Positions 7,854-16,060 of a stretch of DNA of 31,851 nucleotides are shown piece by piece. How positions within the stretch are numbered: the stretch's first letter is position 1; the number at the start of each line of letters is the position of its first letter. A program made the position numbers and the translations under genes. The notes beneath the pieces are model-generated. The model was not told where the DNA came from, did no database searches, and saw only the letters and a list, made by a program, of their open reading frames with translations. The stretch comes from GCA-2733415 sp965178635 (GTDB lineage Bacteria; Bacteroidota; Bacteroidia; Flavobacteriales; Flavobacteriaceae). The stretch is taken from contig CBCXVT010000006.1 of assembly GCA_965178635.1 (NCBI GenBank), positions 1 through 31,851 of the forward strand, given 5' to 3'.

Positions 7854-8615
7854 TTAATCTATTTCAACTACAATCGGACAATGGTCTGAATGTTTTGCTT
7901 CCTGTAAAATCACTGCTCTAGACAGTCTCTCTTTTAATGGTTCTGAAACCATTGCGTAATCTAAGCGCCATCCTTTGTTATTGTTTCTGGCGTTTGCTCT
8001 ATAACTCCACCAACTGTACTGATCTGGCTCAGAATTGAAATGACGAAACGAATCTATAAATCCGTTATCAATAAATTCGCCTATCCATTTGCGTTCTGCT
8101 GGTAAAAATCCAGAGGTGTTTTTTAATCCTTTGGGGTTATGAATATCAATTTCTTCATGACATATATTATAATCACCACAGATAATTAAATTCGGAATAT
8201 CCTTCTTTAACTCGTTGATATAGTCTTGAAAGTCTGCCATATATTGAAACTTAAAGTCTAAACGCGCATCGTTTGTTCCTGATGGTAAATACAAACTCAT
8301 GATAGACACATCATCAAAATCTACACGTAAATTACGTCCTTCAAAATCCATATAATCAATACCTGTACCGTATTCAATATGTTTTGGCTCTGTTTTAGAT
8401 AAAATAGCCACACTTGAGTAGCCTTTTTTCTCGGCACTATACCAGTAATGAAACGGATAACCAGCATCTTCAAACAATGACAAATCCAATTGTTCTTTAT
8501 GTGCTTTAGTTTCTTGAATACAGATGACATCAGGGTTAGCCTGTTGCAACCATTCAATAAAGCCTTTTTTTAAAGCGGCTCGTATACCGTTTACGTTATA
8601 TGATATTATTTTCAC
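7854..8615 (-). CDS. xth: Exodeoxyribonuclease III (AP endonuclease)
   Basis: This 253-residue enzyme of the exonuclease III/AP endonuclease 1 family repairs abasic sites and 3'-blocked ends. Catalytic motifs are in order: NVNGIRAA (Asn7), CIQETK (metal ligand Glu35), SLYLPSG, CGDYNICHEEID (about 145-156) and the terminal SDHCPI. Length is normal. The start codon is GTG (8613-8615): it gives the family's usual N-terminus MKIISYNVNG, and the frame upstream reaches a stop at 8645-8643 without an ATG. The gene is divergent from the large outer-membrane protein gene. A TATTTTAG sequence at 8650-8643 on the minus strand is a one-mismatch -7 box. Confidence 0.96.
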   Translation of the reverse strand: MKIISYNVNGIRAALKKGFIEWLQQANPDVICIQETKAHKEQLDLSLFEDAGYPFHYWYSAEKKGYSSVAILSKTEPKHIEYGTGIDYMDFEGRNLRVDFDDVSIMSLYLPSGTNDARLDFKFQYMADFQDYINELKKDIPNLIICGDYNICHEEIDIHNPKGLKNTSGFLPAERKWIGEFIDNGFIDSFRHFNSEPDQYSWWSYRANARNNNKGWRLDYAMVSEPLKERLSRAVILQEAKHSDHCPIVVEID

Positions 8616-8642
8616 TCGTACTGTTTTTAAAACATCGTTGCG

Positions 8643-8753
8643 CTAAAATAACTAATCCTTTGCGGTAATTTGTGTTAAGAGCTTCATAAATTTTAACAAT
8701 TTAGTACTGATACTTGTCTTTCAAAGATGGAAGCATAAAAAAATGTACTTTAG
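8643..8753. promoter_or_regulatory. Divergent promoter region between xth and the large OM protein gene
   Basis: This lies in the longest non-coding gap of the window (8616-8791). A one-mismatch match to the Bacteroidota -7 box TAnnTTTG faces each way: TATTTTAG on the minus strand (8650-8643) followed by CGC, and TACTTTAG on the plus strand (8746-8753) followed by CACCC. No TTG is at the expected 17-23 bp upstream of either, so the call is tentative. Confidence 0.35.
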
Positions 8754-8791
8754 CACCCTAATAAAACTGTTTTAATTGCGTTTTAGTGTTG

Positions 8792-11700
8792 ATGAATACT
8801 CGAATATTGTACTTTTTTTTGTTGTCGTGTTTTTTGGGGTTTACTCAAGAGAACAACTCTAATCGTGTGCAAAAAAAAATACGCGTTTCAGATAGTGTTT
8901 TAGTAGATTCTGTGAGCATCACACCTTTTCAATTTAAAGTTTTAGACAAAAATTTAAAACCGATTGATTCTACACATTACACTATAGATTTCGGGAAAAG
9001 TGTGCTTCGGTTTAAGGATAAATCTGAAATTCTTACCGATTCCATATACATCCATTACACCAAATATCCTGAGTTTGTCACCAAAAAATATTTCTTATTT
9101 GATGAAAGCGTCATTGTAGAAAACACCGAAAACACTGATAAATTGTATAGTTTAGGGCAATCAAATATCAAACGAAACTATACCCCTTTTGATGGTTTAG
9201 AAACCTCTGGAAGTATTTCACGAGGCATCTCTGTTGGAAACAACCAAAACTCTGTATTAAATTCTGAACTAGATTTGCAAATTTCTGGAAAAATATCTGA
9301 GAAAATTTCTTTGAGAGCGTCTTTACAAGATTCTAATATTCCATTACAAGAAGGTGGCTATTCACAGAAAATTAATGAATTTGACCAAGTATTTGTAGAA
9401 CTCTTTAGCGACAATTGGCTGCTAAGAGCTGGAGATGTCAACTTAGAAAACACTTCATCTTATTTTGGACGATTCAATAAAAAAGTTCAAGGATTATATG
9501 CTACGGGAACTATAGAACGTGATAGCAGTTCATCAACTGCCTTTGTATCTGGAGCGTTGGTAAGAGGACAATATGCCAAAAGTACGTTTCAAGGACAAGA
9601 AGGTAACCAAGGCCCATATAAATTAGCTGGTGCAAACGGTGAATTGTACGTGTTATTAGTTTCTGGTAGTGAAACGGTTTATGTAAATGGATTGCCCGTA
9701 AAACGAGGTGAAAACAACGATTATATTATTGACTATAATGCTGGTGAAATAATATTTAATGCCACATATCCGATAACCTCAGAAATGAGAGTTACTGTTG
9801 AATACCAATACAGTGATAGAAATTACAGTAGGATAATTGCATACGGTGGTGGGGAACATCAGGATAAAAAATTCAGTATTAACGCGCATGTGTATTCTGA
9901 AAATGATGCAAAAAATCAGCCGTTACAACAAAGTTTATCTGATGAACAAGTCGCTATTTTACAAGCGGCCGGTAACGACACTACACTCATGACTGCGCCA
10001 TCAGCCATACCTGAAGCTTATTCTGAAAATAGAATTCTTTATAAAAAAGAACTCATCAGTGGTATTGAAGCCTTTGTGTTTTCTACTGATCCTAACGACG
10101 AACTATTTCAAGTCAACTTTAGTTTAGTCGGTGATAATCAAGGTGACTATATCATAACCAATAGTGACGCTATTAGTAATATTTATGAGTACGTTGCTCC
10201 TATTAGCGGTGTTCCTCAAGGAAATTTCCAACCCATAATTCAATTAATAGCACCAACAAAATTACAGATGGCTGTAATTGATGCTAGTTTTAAACCCAAT
10301 GATAAAACAGAAATTGATTTTGAATTGGCTGGAAGTAAAAACGACCTCAACTTATATTCATCAATTGATGATGAAAACAACAATGGTTTTGCAGGAAAAT
10401 TAACTGTTAAACGACACATTATCAAAAGGGATAGCGCTTGGAATCTGAATGCGTTTATTGATACCGATTATATTGACAAAAACTTCAAAACTGTAGAGCG
10501 TTTGTATCGTGTTGAATTTGATAGAGATTGGAATTTAGAAAACCCATTAGGCAATCAAAATATTATAAGTTCTGGGCTTTCTTACAATCATTATAAAAAA
10601 GGTTATATCAATTATGCTTTTGAACATTTAGAATTTTCTGAAAATTATAATGGAAACCGACATATTCTAACAAACGATTTACGTTTAAATAAATTTCAAA
10701 TTGCATCTAACTCAAGTATTCTAAAAAATACATCTGAAAATTATAACTCTAAGTTTTTAAGAGTTTCTGCACGATTGTTATACAGTTTAAAAAACGGATG
10801 GATTGGCACAAAAACTAGTCTTGAAGATAATCAACAAAAAGATAAAAGCACCAAATTATTAACTGGGTTCAGTCAGAAATACAATGCTTATGAGGTATTT
10901 ATTGGTGTCGGAGATAGTACCGCGATTTTTGCAGAGGTAGGCTATAAATATCGTGTTAATGATAGCTTAAAAAGCGGCGCTCTTGAACGTGTGAATAATT
11001 CAAACACTTATTATTTAAAGTCTCGAATTTTAAATAGCCCACAGTCGAAATTGAGCTTACATGCTAATTACAGAACATTACATCATGAAGATGACGCCAT
11101 TGAAAATGAGGAATCTTTAAACTCTCGTTTATTATACAACCAATCATTCTTCAAACAATTTTTACAATTGAATACCGCGTTTGAAGTTAATTCTGGTGTT
11201 GTACCTCAGCAAGATTTCACTTACGTTGCCGTTGATGAAGGACAAGGGTATTACACGTGGATTGATTATAACAACAATGGTATTCAAGAGCTCAATGAAT
11301 TTGAAATAGCACAATTTCAAGATCAAGCGAATTTTGTGAAAATTCTATTACCAAATCAAGTGTTTATAAAAACACAACAAAATAAATTGAGTACATCTTT
11401 ACACATCAATCCGAAATCATGGGTAGATTCTGAAAATGGTTTTAAAAAAGTATTGTCTCATTTTTCAAATCAGACCACTTTGTTAATTGATAAGAAAACT
11501 ACTCGTGATGGTGCATTTAAGTTTAACATCTTTAAACCAGAAGGAGATGATTTACGAACTATAAATTCAAGCTTTAAAAACACTTTTTATTTTAACAGAG
11601 GAAAACAACGTTACTCTACTTCATACACCTATTTACAAAACAGAAGTAGAAATATTTTAAGTATTGGTTTTCAAGAAAATAAATCGAAAAACCAACAGTT

Positions 11701-12205
11701 ATTGTTCGTACATAAAGTTTTGAACACATGGTTATTTGAATTGAGAAATAATATAGGTTCTACAGACAATGCTTCGGAAAACTTTAGCACAAATAATTAT
11801 GAACTTAACCATTGGAGTACAAATCCGAAAATTTCATTTTTAGCTTCTGCAAACACTAAACTAGATGCTTTTTATAAATATTCTGTGCAAGAAAATACCA
11901 CTGGCGCATTAGAAAATTTAGAACAGCAACGTATGGGAGTATCGTTTTCTGTTGCTAAAAAAGATAAAATTTCTTTAAACGGAGAGTTTAATTATTACAT
12001 TAATGATTTTACAGGAAGTTCATTTTCTCCGGTAGCGTACCAAATGCTAGAAGGTTTGGAAAAAGGTAAGAACTTAACTTGGAATGCCTTTGTTCAAAAA
12101 CGAATTACAAAGTTTTTAGATTTGAATATCTCTTATTTTGGAAGAAAAGGAGAAACCTCTAAAACCATCCATAATGGTAATATCCAACTGAAAGCATTTT
12201 TCTAA
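8792..12205 (+). CDS. Very large outer-membrane beta-strand-rich protein, unknown function
   Basis: I chose ATG at 8792 rather than the GTG at 8786, because it gives a compact signal peptide (MNTRILYFFLLSCFLGFTQ). The mature protein of about 1118 residues is rich in alternating aromatic and polar residues and ends in LKAFF, which fits an outer-membrane beta-barrel. Around residue 135-225 are SGSISRGISVGNNQ and LLRAGDVNLENTSSYFGRFNKKVQG. Around 280-340 comes a segment with VYVNGLPVKRGENNDYIIDY and GEIIFNATYPITSEMRVTVE, which recalls pieces of the gliding/secretion protein SprA, although this protein is far shorter. Near residue 825 is DYNNNGIQELNEFE, an acidic loop that could bind calcium. It is monocistronic, with a terminator 25 bp after the stop. 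The envelope location is well supported; the role is not known. Confidence 0.82.
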   Translation: MNTRILYFFLLSCFLGFTQENNSNRVQKKIRVSDSVLVDSVSITPFQFKVLDKNLKPIDSTHYTIDFGKSVLRFKDKSEILTDSIYIHYTKYPEFVTKKYFLFDESVIVENTENTDKLYSLGQSNIKRNYTPFDGLETSGSISRGISVGNNQNSVLNSELDLQISGKISEKISLRASLQDSNIPLQEGGYSQKINEFDQVFVELFSDNWLLRAGDVNLENTSSYFGRFNKKVQGLYATGTIERDSSSSTAFVSGALVRGQYAKSTFQGQEGNQGPYKLAGANGELYVLLVSGSETVYVNGLPVKRGENNDYIIDYNAGEIIFNATYPITSEMRVTVEYQYSDRNYSRIIAYGGGEHQDKKFSINAHVYSENDAKNQPLQQSLSDEQVAILQAAGNDTTLMTAPSAIPEAYSENRILYKKELISGIEAFVFSTDPNDELFQVNFSLVGDNQGDYIITNSDAISNIYEYVAPISGVPQGNFQPIIQLIAPTKLQMAVIDASFKPNDKTEIDFELAGSKNDLNLYSSIDDENNNGFAGKLTVKRHIIKRDSAWNLNAFIDTDYIDKNFKTVERLYRVEFDRDWNLENPLGNQNIISSGLSYNHYKKGYINYAFEHLEFSENYNGNRHILTNDLRLNKFQIASNSSILKNTSENYNSKFLRVSARLLYSLKNGWIGTKTSLEDNQQKDKSTKLLTGFSQKYNAYEVFIGVGDSTAIFAEVGYKYRVNDSLKSGALERVNNSNTYYLKSRILNSPQSKLSLHANYRTLHHEDDAIENEESLNSRLLYNQSFFKQFLQLNTAFEVNSGVVPQQDFTYVAVDEGQGYYTWIDYNNNGIQELNEFEIAQFQDQANFVKILLPNQVFIKTQQNKLSTSLHINPKSWVDSENGFKKVLSHFSNQTTLLIDKKTTRDGAFKFNIFKPEGDDLRTINSSFKNTFYFNRGKQRYSTSYTYLQNRSRNILSIGFQENKSKNQQLLFVHKVLNTWLFELRNNIGSTDNASENFSTNNYELNHWSTNPKISFLASANTKLDAFYKYSVQENTTGALENLEQQRMGVSFSVAKKDKISLNGEFNYYINDFTGSSFSPVAYQMLEGLEKGKNLTWNAFVQKRITKFLDLNISYFGRKGETSKTIHNGNIQLKAFF

Positions 12206-12228
12206 GCTTGAATCAAACTAATTAAAAC

Positions 12229-12260
12229 AAAAAAGAGCAACCATTACAGCTGCTCTTTTT
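12229..12260. terminator. Bidirectional terminator between OM protein and glycyl-tRNA synthetase genes
   Basis: AAAAAGAGCA (12230-12239) pairs with TGCTCTTTTT (12251-12260) over an 11-base loop, giving a T-run on both strands. The hairpin lies between two converging stops (12205 plus, 12280 minus) and can serve both genes. Confidence 0.82.
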
Positions 12261-12279
12261 ATATCGTATTTGGGTTAAA

Positions 12280-13821
12280 CTACATTCTAGTTAACCAATT
12301 TTTCATATTCACTTCTTGGTCAATTATAGATTTTAATTCTTCTATTTTAACACGTTTTTGCTCCATCGTATCTCTATGACGGATGGTCACCATGTTATCT
12401 TCTAAAGTATCGTGATCTACAGTAATACAGAATGGTGTTCCAGCTGCATCTTGACGACGGTAACGCTTTCCTACGGCATCCTTTTCATCGTAGATAACAT
12501 TGAAATCCCATTTTAAATCAGCAACTATTTGTTTTGCAACTTCTGGCAATCCATCTTTTTTAACTAATGGAAATATCGCTGCTTTTGTTGGTGCTAAAAC
12601 TGCTGGCAATTTTAAAACCGTTCTTGTAGTTCCGTTTTCCAACTCTTCTTCTTGTAAAGACTTAGAGAATACCGCTAAAAACATACGGTCTAAACCAATA
12701 GAAGTTTCTACAACATACGGTGTATAACTCTCATTAATTTCAGGGTCGAAATATTGTAATTTTTTCCCTGAATGCTCCTCATGTGCTTTCAAATCGAAAT
12801 CTGTTCTTGAATGAATTCCCTCTAATTCTTTAAATCCGAATGGGAAGTTAAATTCAATATCTGAAGCAGCATCAGCATAATGAGCTAATTTTTCATGGTC
12901 ATGGAAGCGGTAATTGTCTTCACCTAATCCTAATGACTTATGCCATTTCAGTCTCGTTTCTTTCCATTGTTCGTACCATTCTTTTTGAGTTCCAGGGCGT
13001 ACAAAAAATTGCATTTCCATTTGTTCAAACTCACGCATTCTGAAAATAAATTGTCTGGCAACAATTTCGTTTCTAAAGGCTTTACCAGTTTGTGCAATAC
13101 CAAAAGGGACTTTCATTCGTCCAGTTTTTTGCACATTAGAAAAGTTTACAAAAATACCTTGAGCTGTTTCCGGACGTAAATACAGATCCATTGCAGTTTC
13201 AGCAGAAGCTCCTAATTTTGTTCCGAACATCAGGTTAAACTGACGTACATCAGTCCAGTTTTTTGATCCAGACACCGGACAAGCGATTCCTAATTCTTCA
13301 ATAAAGGTTTTAACCTCATCCAATTTTTCTTCTTCTAATAATCGCCCTAACTTATCTAAAAGTTCTTGCTTTTCAGCACGATACTTTAATACTTTAGGAT
13401 TAGTCGCTTCAAATTCAGCTTTATCAAAAGCGTCACCAAAACGCTTCTCAGCTTTTTTGATTTCTTTTTGCGCTTTAGTTTCTAATTTCTCTGCGAAATC
13501 TTCTACTAAAACATCAGCTCTATACCTCTTTTTAGAATCTTTATTATCTATTAACGGATCGCTAAACGCATCAACGTGCCCAGACGCTTTCCAAGTGGTT
13601 GGATGCATAAATATTGCAGCATCTATACCTACAATATTATCATGCAATTGCACCATTGATTTCCACCAATAATCTCTTATATTTTTCTTTAATTCCGCAC
13701 CATTTTGCGCATAGTCATACACTGCACTCAATCCGTCATAAATCTCACTTGATTGAAATACATACCCATACTCTTTTGCATGAGCAACAACTTTTTTAAA
13801 TTGATCTTCTTGTTTTGCCAT
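12280..13821 (-). CDS. glyQS: Glycyl-tRNA synthetase (single-chain class II type)
   Basis: This 513-residue protein is the dimeric, single-chain glycine-tRNA ligase found in Bacteroidota, Thermus and eukaryotes, not the alpha/beta tetramer of E. coli. It charges tRNA-Gly in the cytoplasm. Recognisable are the N-terminal EIYDGLSAVYDYAQNGAELK, the catalytic-core segments LRPETAQGIFVNFSN and GKAFRNEIVARQFIFRMREF (class II motif 2), SIGLDRMFLAVF near motif 3, and the C-terminal anticodon-binding domain (about 410-505) with RRQDAAGTPFCITVD. Length is slightly long but normal for this type. ATG at 13821 lies 8 bp after a TAATTTTG box. Its stop is followed by the shared convergent terminator. Confidence 0.96.
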   Translation of the reverse strand: MAKQEDQFKKVVAHAKEYGYVFQSSEIYDGLSAVYDYAQNGAELKKNIRDYWWKSMVQLHDNIVGIDAAIFMHPTTWKASGHVDAFSDPLIDNKDSKKRYRADVLVEDFAEKLETKAQKEIKKAEKRFGDAFDKAEFEATNPKVLKYRAEKQELLDKLGRLLEEEKLDEVKTFIEELGIACPVSGSKNWTDVRQFNLMFGTKLGASAETAMDLYLRPETAQGIFVNFSNVQKTGRMKVPFGIAQTGKAFRNEIVARQFIFRMREFEQMEMQFFVRPGTQKEWYEQWKETRLKWHKSLGLGEDNYRFHDHEKLAHYADAASDIEFNFPFGFKELEGIHSRTDFDLKAHEEHSGKKLQYFDPEINESYTPYVVETSIGLDRMFLAVFSKSLQEEELENGTTRTVLKLPAVLAPTKAAIFPLVKKDGLPEVAKQIVADLKWDFNVIYDEKDAVGKRYRRQDAAGTPFCITVDHDTLEDNMVTIRHRDTMEQKRVKIEELKSIIDQEVNMKNWLTRM

Positions 13822-13829
13822 AATGAGCG

Positions 13830-13837
13830 CAAAATTA
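13830..13837 (-). promoter_or_regulatory. Candidate -7 box for glycyl-tRNA synthetase gene
   Basis: TAATTTTG on the minus strand is an exact TAnnTTTG match. It lies between the preceding terminator (13881-13900) and the ATG at 13821, where a promoter is needed. No TTG occurs at 17-23 bp upstream, and the implied leader is only a few bases, so confidence is moderate. Confidence 0.4.
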
Positions 13838-13873
13838 CATAATTTATTGTACTTCTTTAATAAGATAATATAT

Positions 13874-13905
13874 AAAAAAACCCGAAGTTTAAACTTCGGG
13901 TTTTT
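13874..13905 (-). terminator. Rho-independent terminator after the M13 peptidase gene
   Basis: A perfect 20-bp palindrome (13881-13900, CCCGAAGTTT and its complement) is flanked by seven A on the left and five T on the right. Read on the minus strand it is a GC-rich hairpin followed by TTTTTTTATA, 22 bp after the stop of the M13 peptidase gene. Confidence 0.88.
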
Positions 13906-13922
13906 ATTTTAATCCATTTGAA

Positions 13923-15986
13923 TTACCATATTTTCACACGGTCTTCTTCTGGTAAATACATTCCATCACCTTCTTTAATATCAAAGGCTTCATAAAACGC
14001 TTCAACATTTTTTAATGGCTGACCTGCTCTTACCATACCTGGAGAATGCGGATCTGTTTTAATTCTGTTCTTTAAAGCTTCATCTCTATACTTTGTTCTC
14101 CAAACTGTAGCCCATGACATGAAAAAACGTTGCTCAGCAGTGTAACCATCAATCATATCTGGTTTTCCTTCTTCTTTAAAAAGCAATTGTAAAGCGTCGT
14201 AAGCTACGTTTACACCTCCTAAGTCACCTATGTTTTCCCCTAAAGTAAATGCACCATTAATTTTAGTTTCTGGTAACACTTCAATATTTGAATATTGACT
14301 TGCTAAAGAATCTCCCAACGCTTTAAATTTCGTAGCATCTTCTTCTGTCCACCAATTGTTTAGGTTTCCGTCTTTATCAAAACGCGCTCCAGAATCATCA
14401 AAACTATGAGATATTTCATGACCAATTACCGCTCCAATTCCACCATAATTTACAGCATCATCGGCATTGTAATCATAGAAAGGCGGTTGTAAAATTGCCG
14501 CTGGAAATACGATTTCATTATATGACGGATTAAAATAAGCATTAACCGTTTGTGGAGCCATATGCCATTCTGTTTTGTCAACAGGCTTGTTTAACTTATC
14601 AATTGTTTTTTGAAAACTCCAAGCAGAAGCATTTTTCATGTTTTGATAATACGTGTTTTCTTTAGTGATGTTTAAAGCTGAATAATCTTTCCACTCATCT
14701 GGGTATCCAATTTTAACTGTTGTAGCTTTTAATTTCTCAACAGCCTTTAATTTGGTATCGGCACTCATCCATGATAATTTCTCAATTCTATACTCAAATG
14801 CTTGTAACACATTTGCAATCATTTTTTGAGCTTTCTCTTTGGCAGCAGGCGGAAATTTTTCCGATACATATAATTGTCCTAAAGCCTCTCCTAAGGTTCT
14901 GTTTACAGTAGATAAAGCTCTTTCGTCTTGTGGACGTTGCTCTTTTGCTCCTCTTAAAGTCTTTGAGTAAAATTCCCAATCTGCTTTTTCTAACTCCTCA
15001 CTTAATTTTCCAGCAGCACTGTTAAATACAGTCCATTTTAAATAGGCTTTCCAATCAGCAATATTGTTTTTTTGAAATACAGTATTCAATTCCTTTGTAT
15101 ACTTTAATTGGCTCACAATTACAGTATCTAATTGTTTAATTCCTATTTCAGAAAAATAGGTTTTCCAATTGATGCTTGGCACCATTTTTTGTAAATCTGA
15201 AACTGCTGTTGGATTGTAACGCTTACGAGCATCTCTACTTTCAACTTTATCCATTTTTGGTTGAGCTAACGTTGTTTCAAAAGCTAAAATTTGTGCAGCT
15301 GTAGTTGACGCTTCATCTGAAGTATAGCCGATATATTGTAACATTTTAGAAACATGTGCTACATACTTTTCTCTTTTTTCCTTAGAATCCTCATCATCTT
15401 TTACGTAATAATCTCTATCAGGTAATCCTAAACTTCCGGCACCAAGATACACGACATTCTTATTACTGTCTTTTGAGTCTGCACCCACATAAGTACTGAA
15501 GAACCCTCTACCTCCTTTTGGGGCAGCTTGAGTTAAATAGTTTTGTAATTCTGTGATTGATGTAATGGCATCTATTTTTTCTAATTCAGGTAAAACTGGC
15601 GCTACACCTTGTTTGTTTCTTCCTTCTAAATCTAAAATTGATTTGTATAAATTAACGGCTTTACCTTGATCTGAATTTGCATCAATTGATGCGTCATCCA
15701 TAGATTTTTTTAAAATTGAAAGTACGTCATGATCTGTCATTTTTCTTAACTCATCAAAACTCCCCCAACGCGTTCTATCATCTGGAATTTCATTACTCTT
15801 CAGCCATTTTCCGTTAATAAATTGGAAAAAATCTTCTTTTGGACTTACTGAATCGTCGATAAATTCTGTATTAATACCAATGTTCTTAACTGTGGTTTCT
15901 TCAGGTCTTTCTGTATTGTTTTTACATGACACAAATGCTAGAGAAGTGACCACTCCTAAGCACATTAATTTTTTTACGCTTTTCAT
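13923..15986 (-). CDS. pepO: M13 family (neprilysin/PepO-like) zinc endopeptidase lipoprotein
   Basis: This 687-residue protein is an M13 metallopeptidase anchored by lipid: the signal peptide ends in the lipobox FVSC (Cys21). The N-terminal M13 domain has SPKEDFFQFINGKWLKSNEIP. The catalytic domain has VNAYFNPSYNEIVFPAAIL, the zinc motif HEISH (about 523-527) with SFDDSGARFDKDG after it, and the third zinc-ligand motif GENIGDLGG (about 581-589). The C-terminus VKIW keeps the family's final Trp but lacks the Cys of the usual CxxW end. Length matches the family. It should degrade oligopeptides outside the inner membrane. A strong terminator follows its stop, and a weak TATATTCG box lies at 16019-16012. 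It is the gene after the two histidine kinases on the same strand. Confidence 0.95.
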   Translation of the reverse strand: MKSVKKLMCLGVVTSLAFVSCKNNTERPEETTVKNIGINTEFIDDSVSPKEDFFQFINGKWLKSNEIPDDRTRWGSFDELRKMTDHDVLSILKKSMDDASIDANSDQGKAVNLYKSILDLEGRNKQGVAPVLPELEKIDAITSITELQNYLTQAAPKGGRGFFSTYVGADSKDSNKNVVYLGAGSLGLPDRDYYVKDDEDSKEKREKYVAHVSKMLQYIGYTSDEASTTAAQILAFETTLAQPKMDKVESRDARKRYNPTAVSDLQKMVPSINWKTYFSEIGIKQLDTVIVSQLKYTKELNTVFQKNNIADWKAYLKWTVFNSAAGKLSEELEKADWEFYSKTLRGAKEQRPQDERALSTVNRTLGEALGQLYVSEKFPPAAKEKAQKMIANVLQAFEYRIEKLSWMSADTKLKAVEKLKATTVKIGYPDEWKDYSALNITKENTYYQNMKNASAWSFQKTIDKLNKPVDKTEWHMAPQTVNAYFNPSYNEIVFPAAILQPPFYDYNADDAVNYGGIGAVIGHEISHSFDDSGARFDKDGNLNNWWTEEDATKFKALGDSLASQYSNIEVLPETKINGAFTLGENIGDLGGVNVAYDALQLLFKEEGKPDMIDGYTAEQRFFMSWATVWRTKYRDEALKNRIKTDPHSPGMVRAGQPLKNVEAFYEAFDIKEGDGMYLPEEDRVKIW

Positions 15987-16060
15987 TACTAAATTTAATT
16001 TTGGGTTGTCACGAATATAGACATTTTAAAATTAACCCTATAACAGGATCTATTTAACTC

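Noticed and set aside
12500..13799. Several short plus-strand open frames inside the glycyl-tRNA synthetase gene
   Set aside because: They are antisense shadows of a well-supported housekeeping gene and show no start context or domain.
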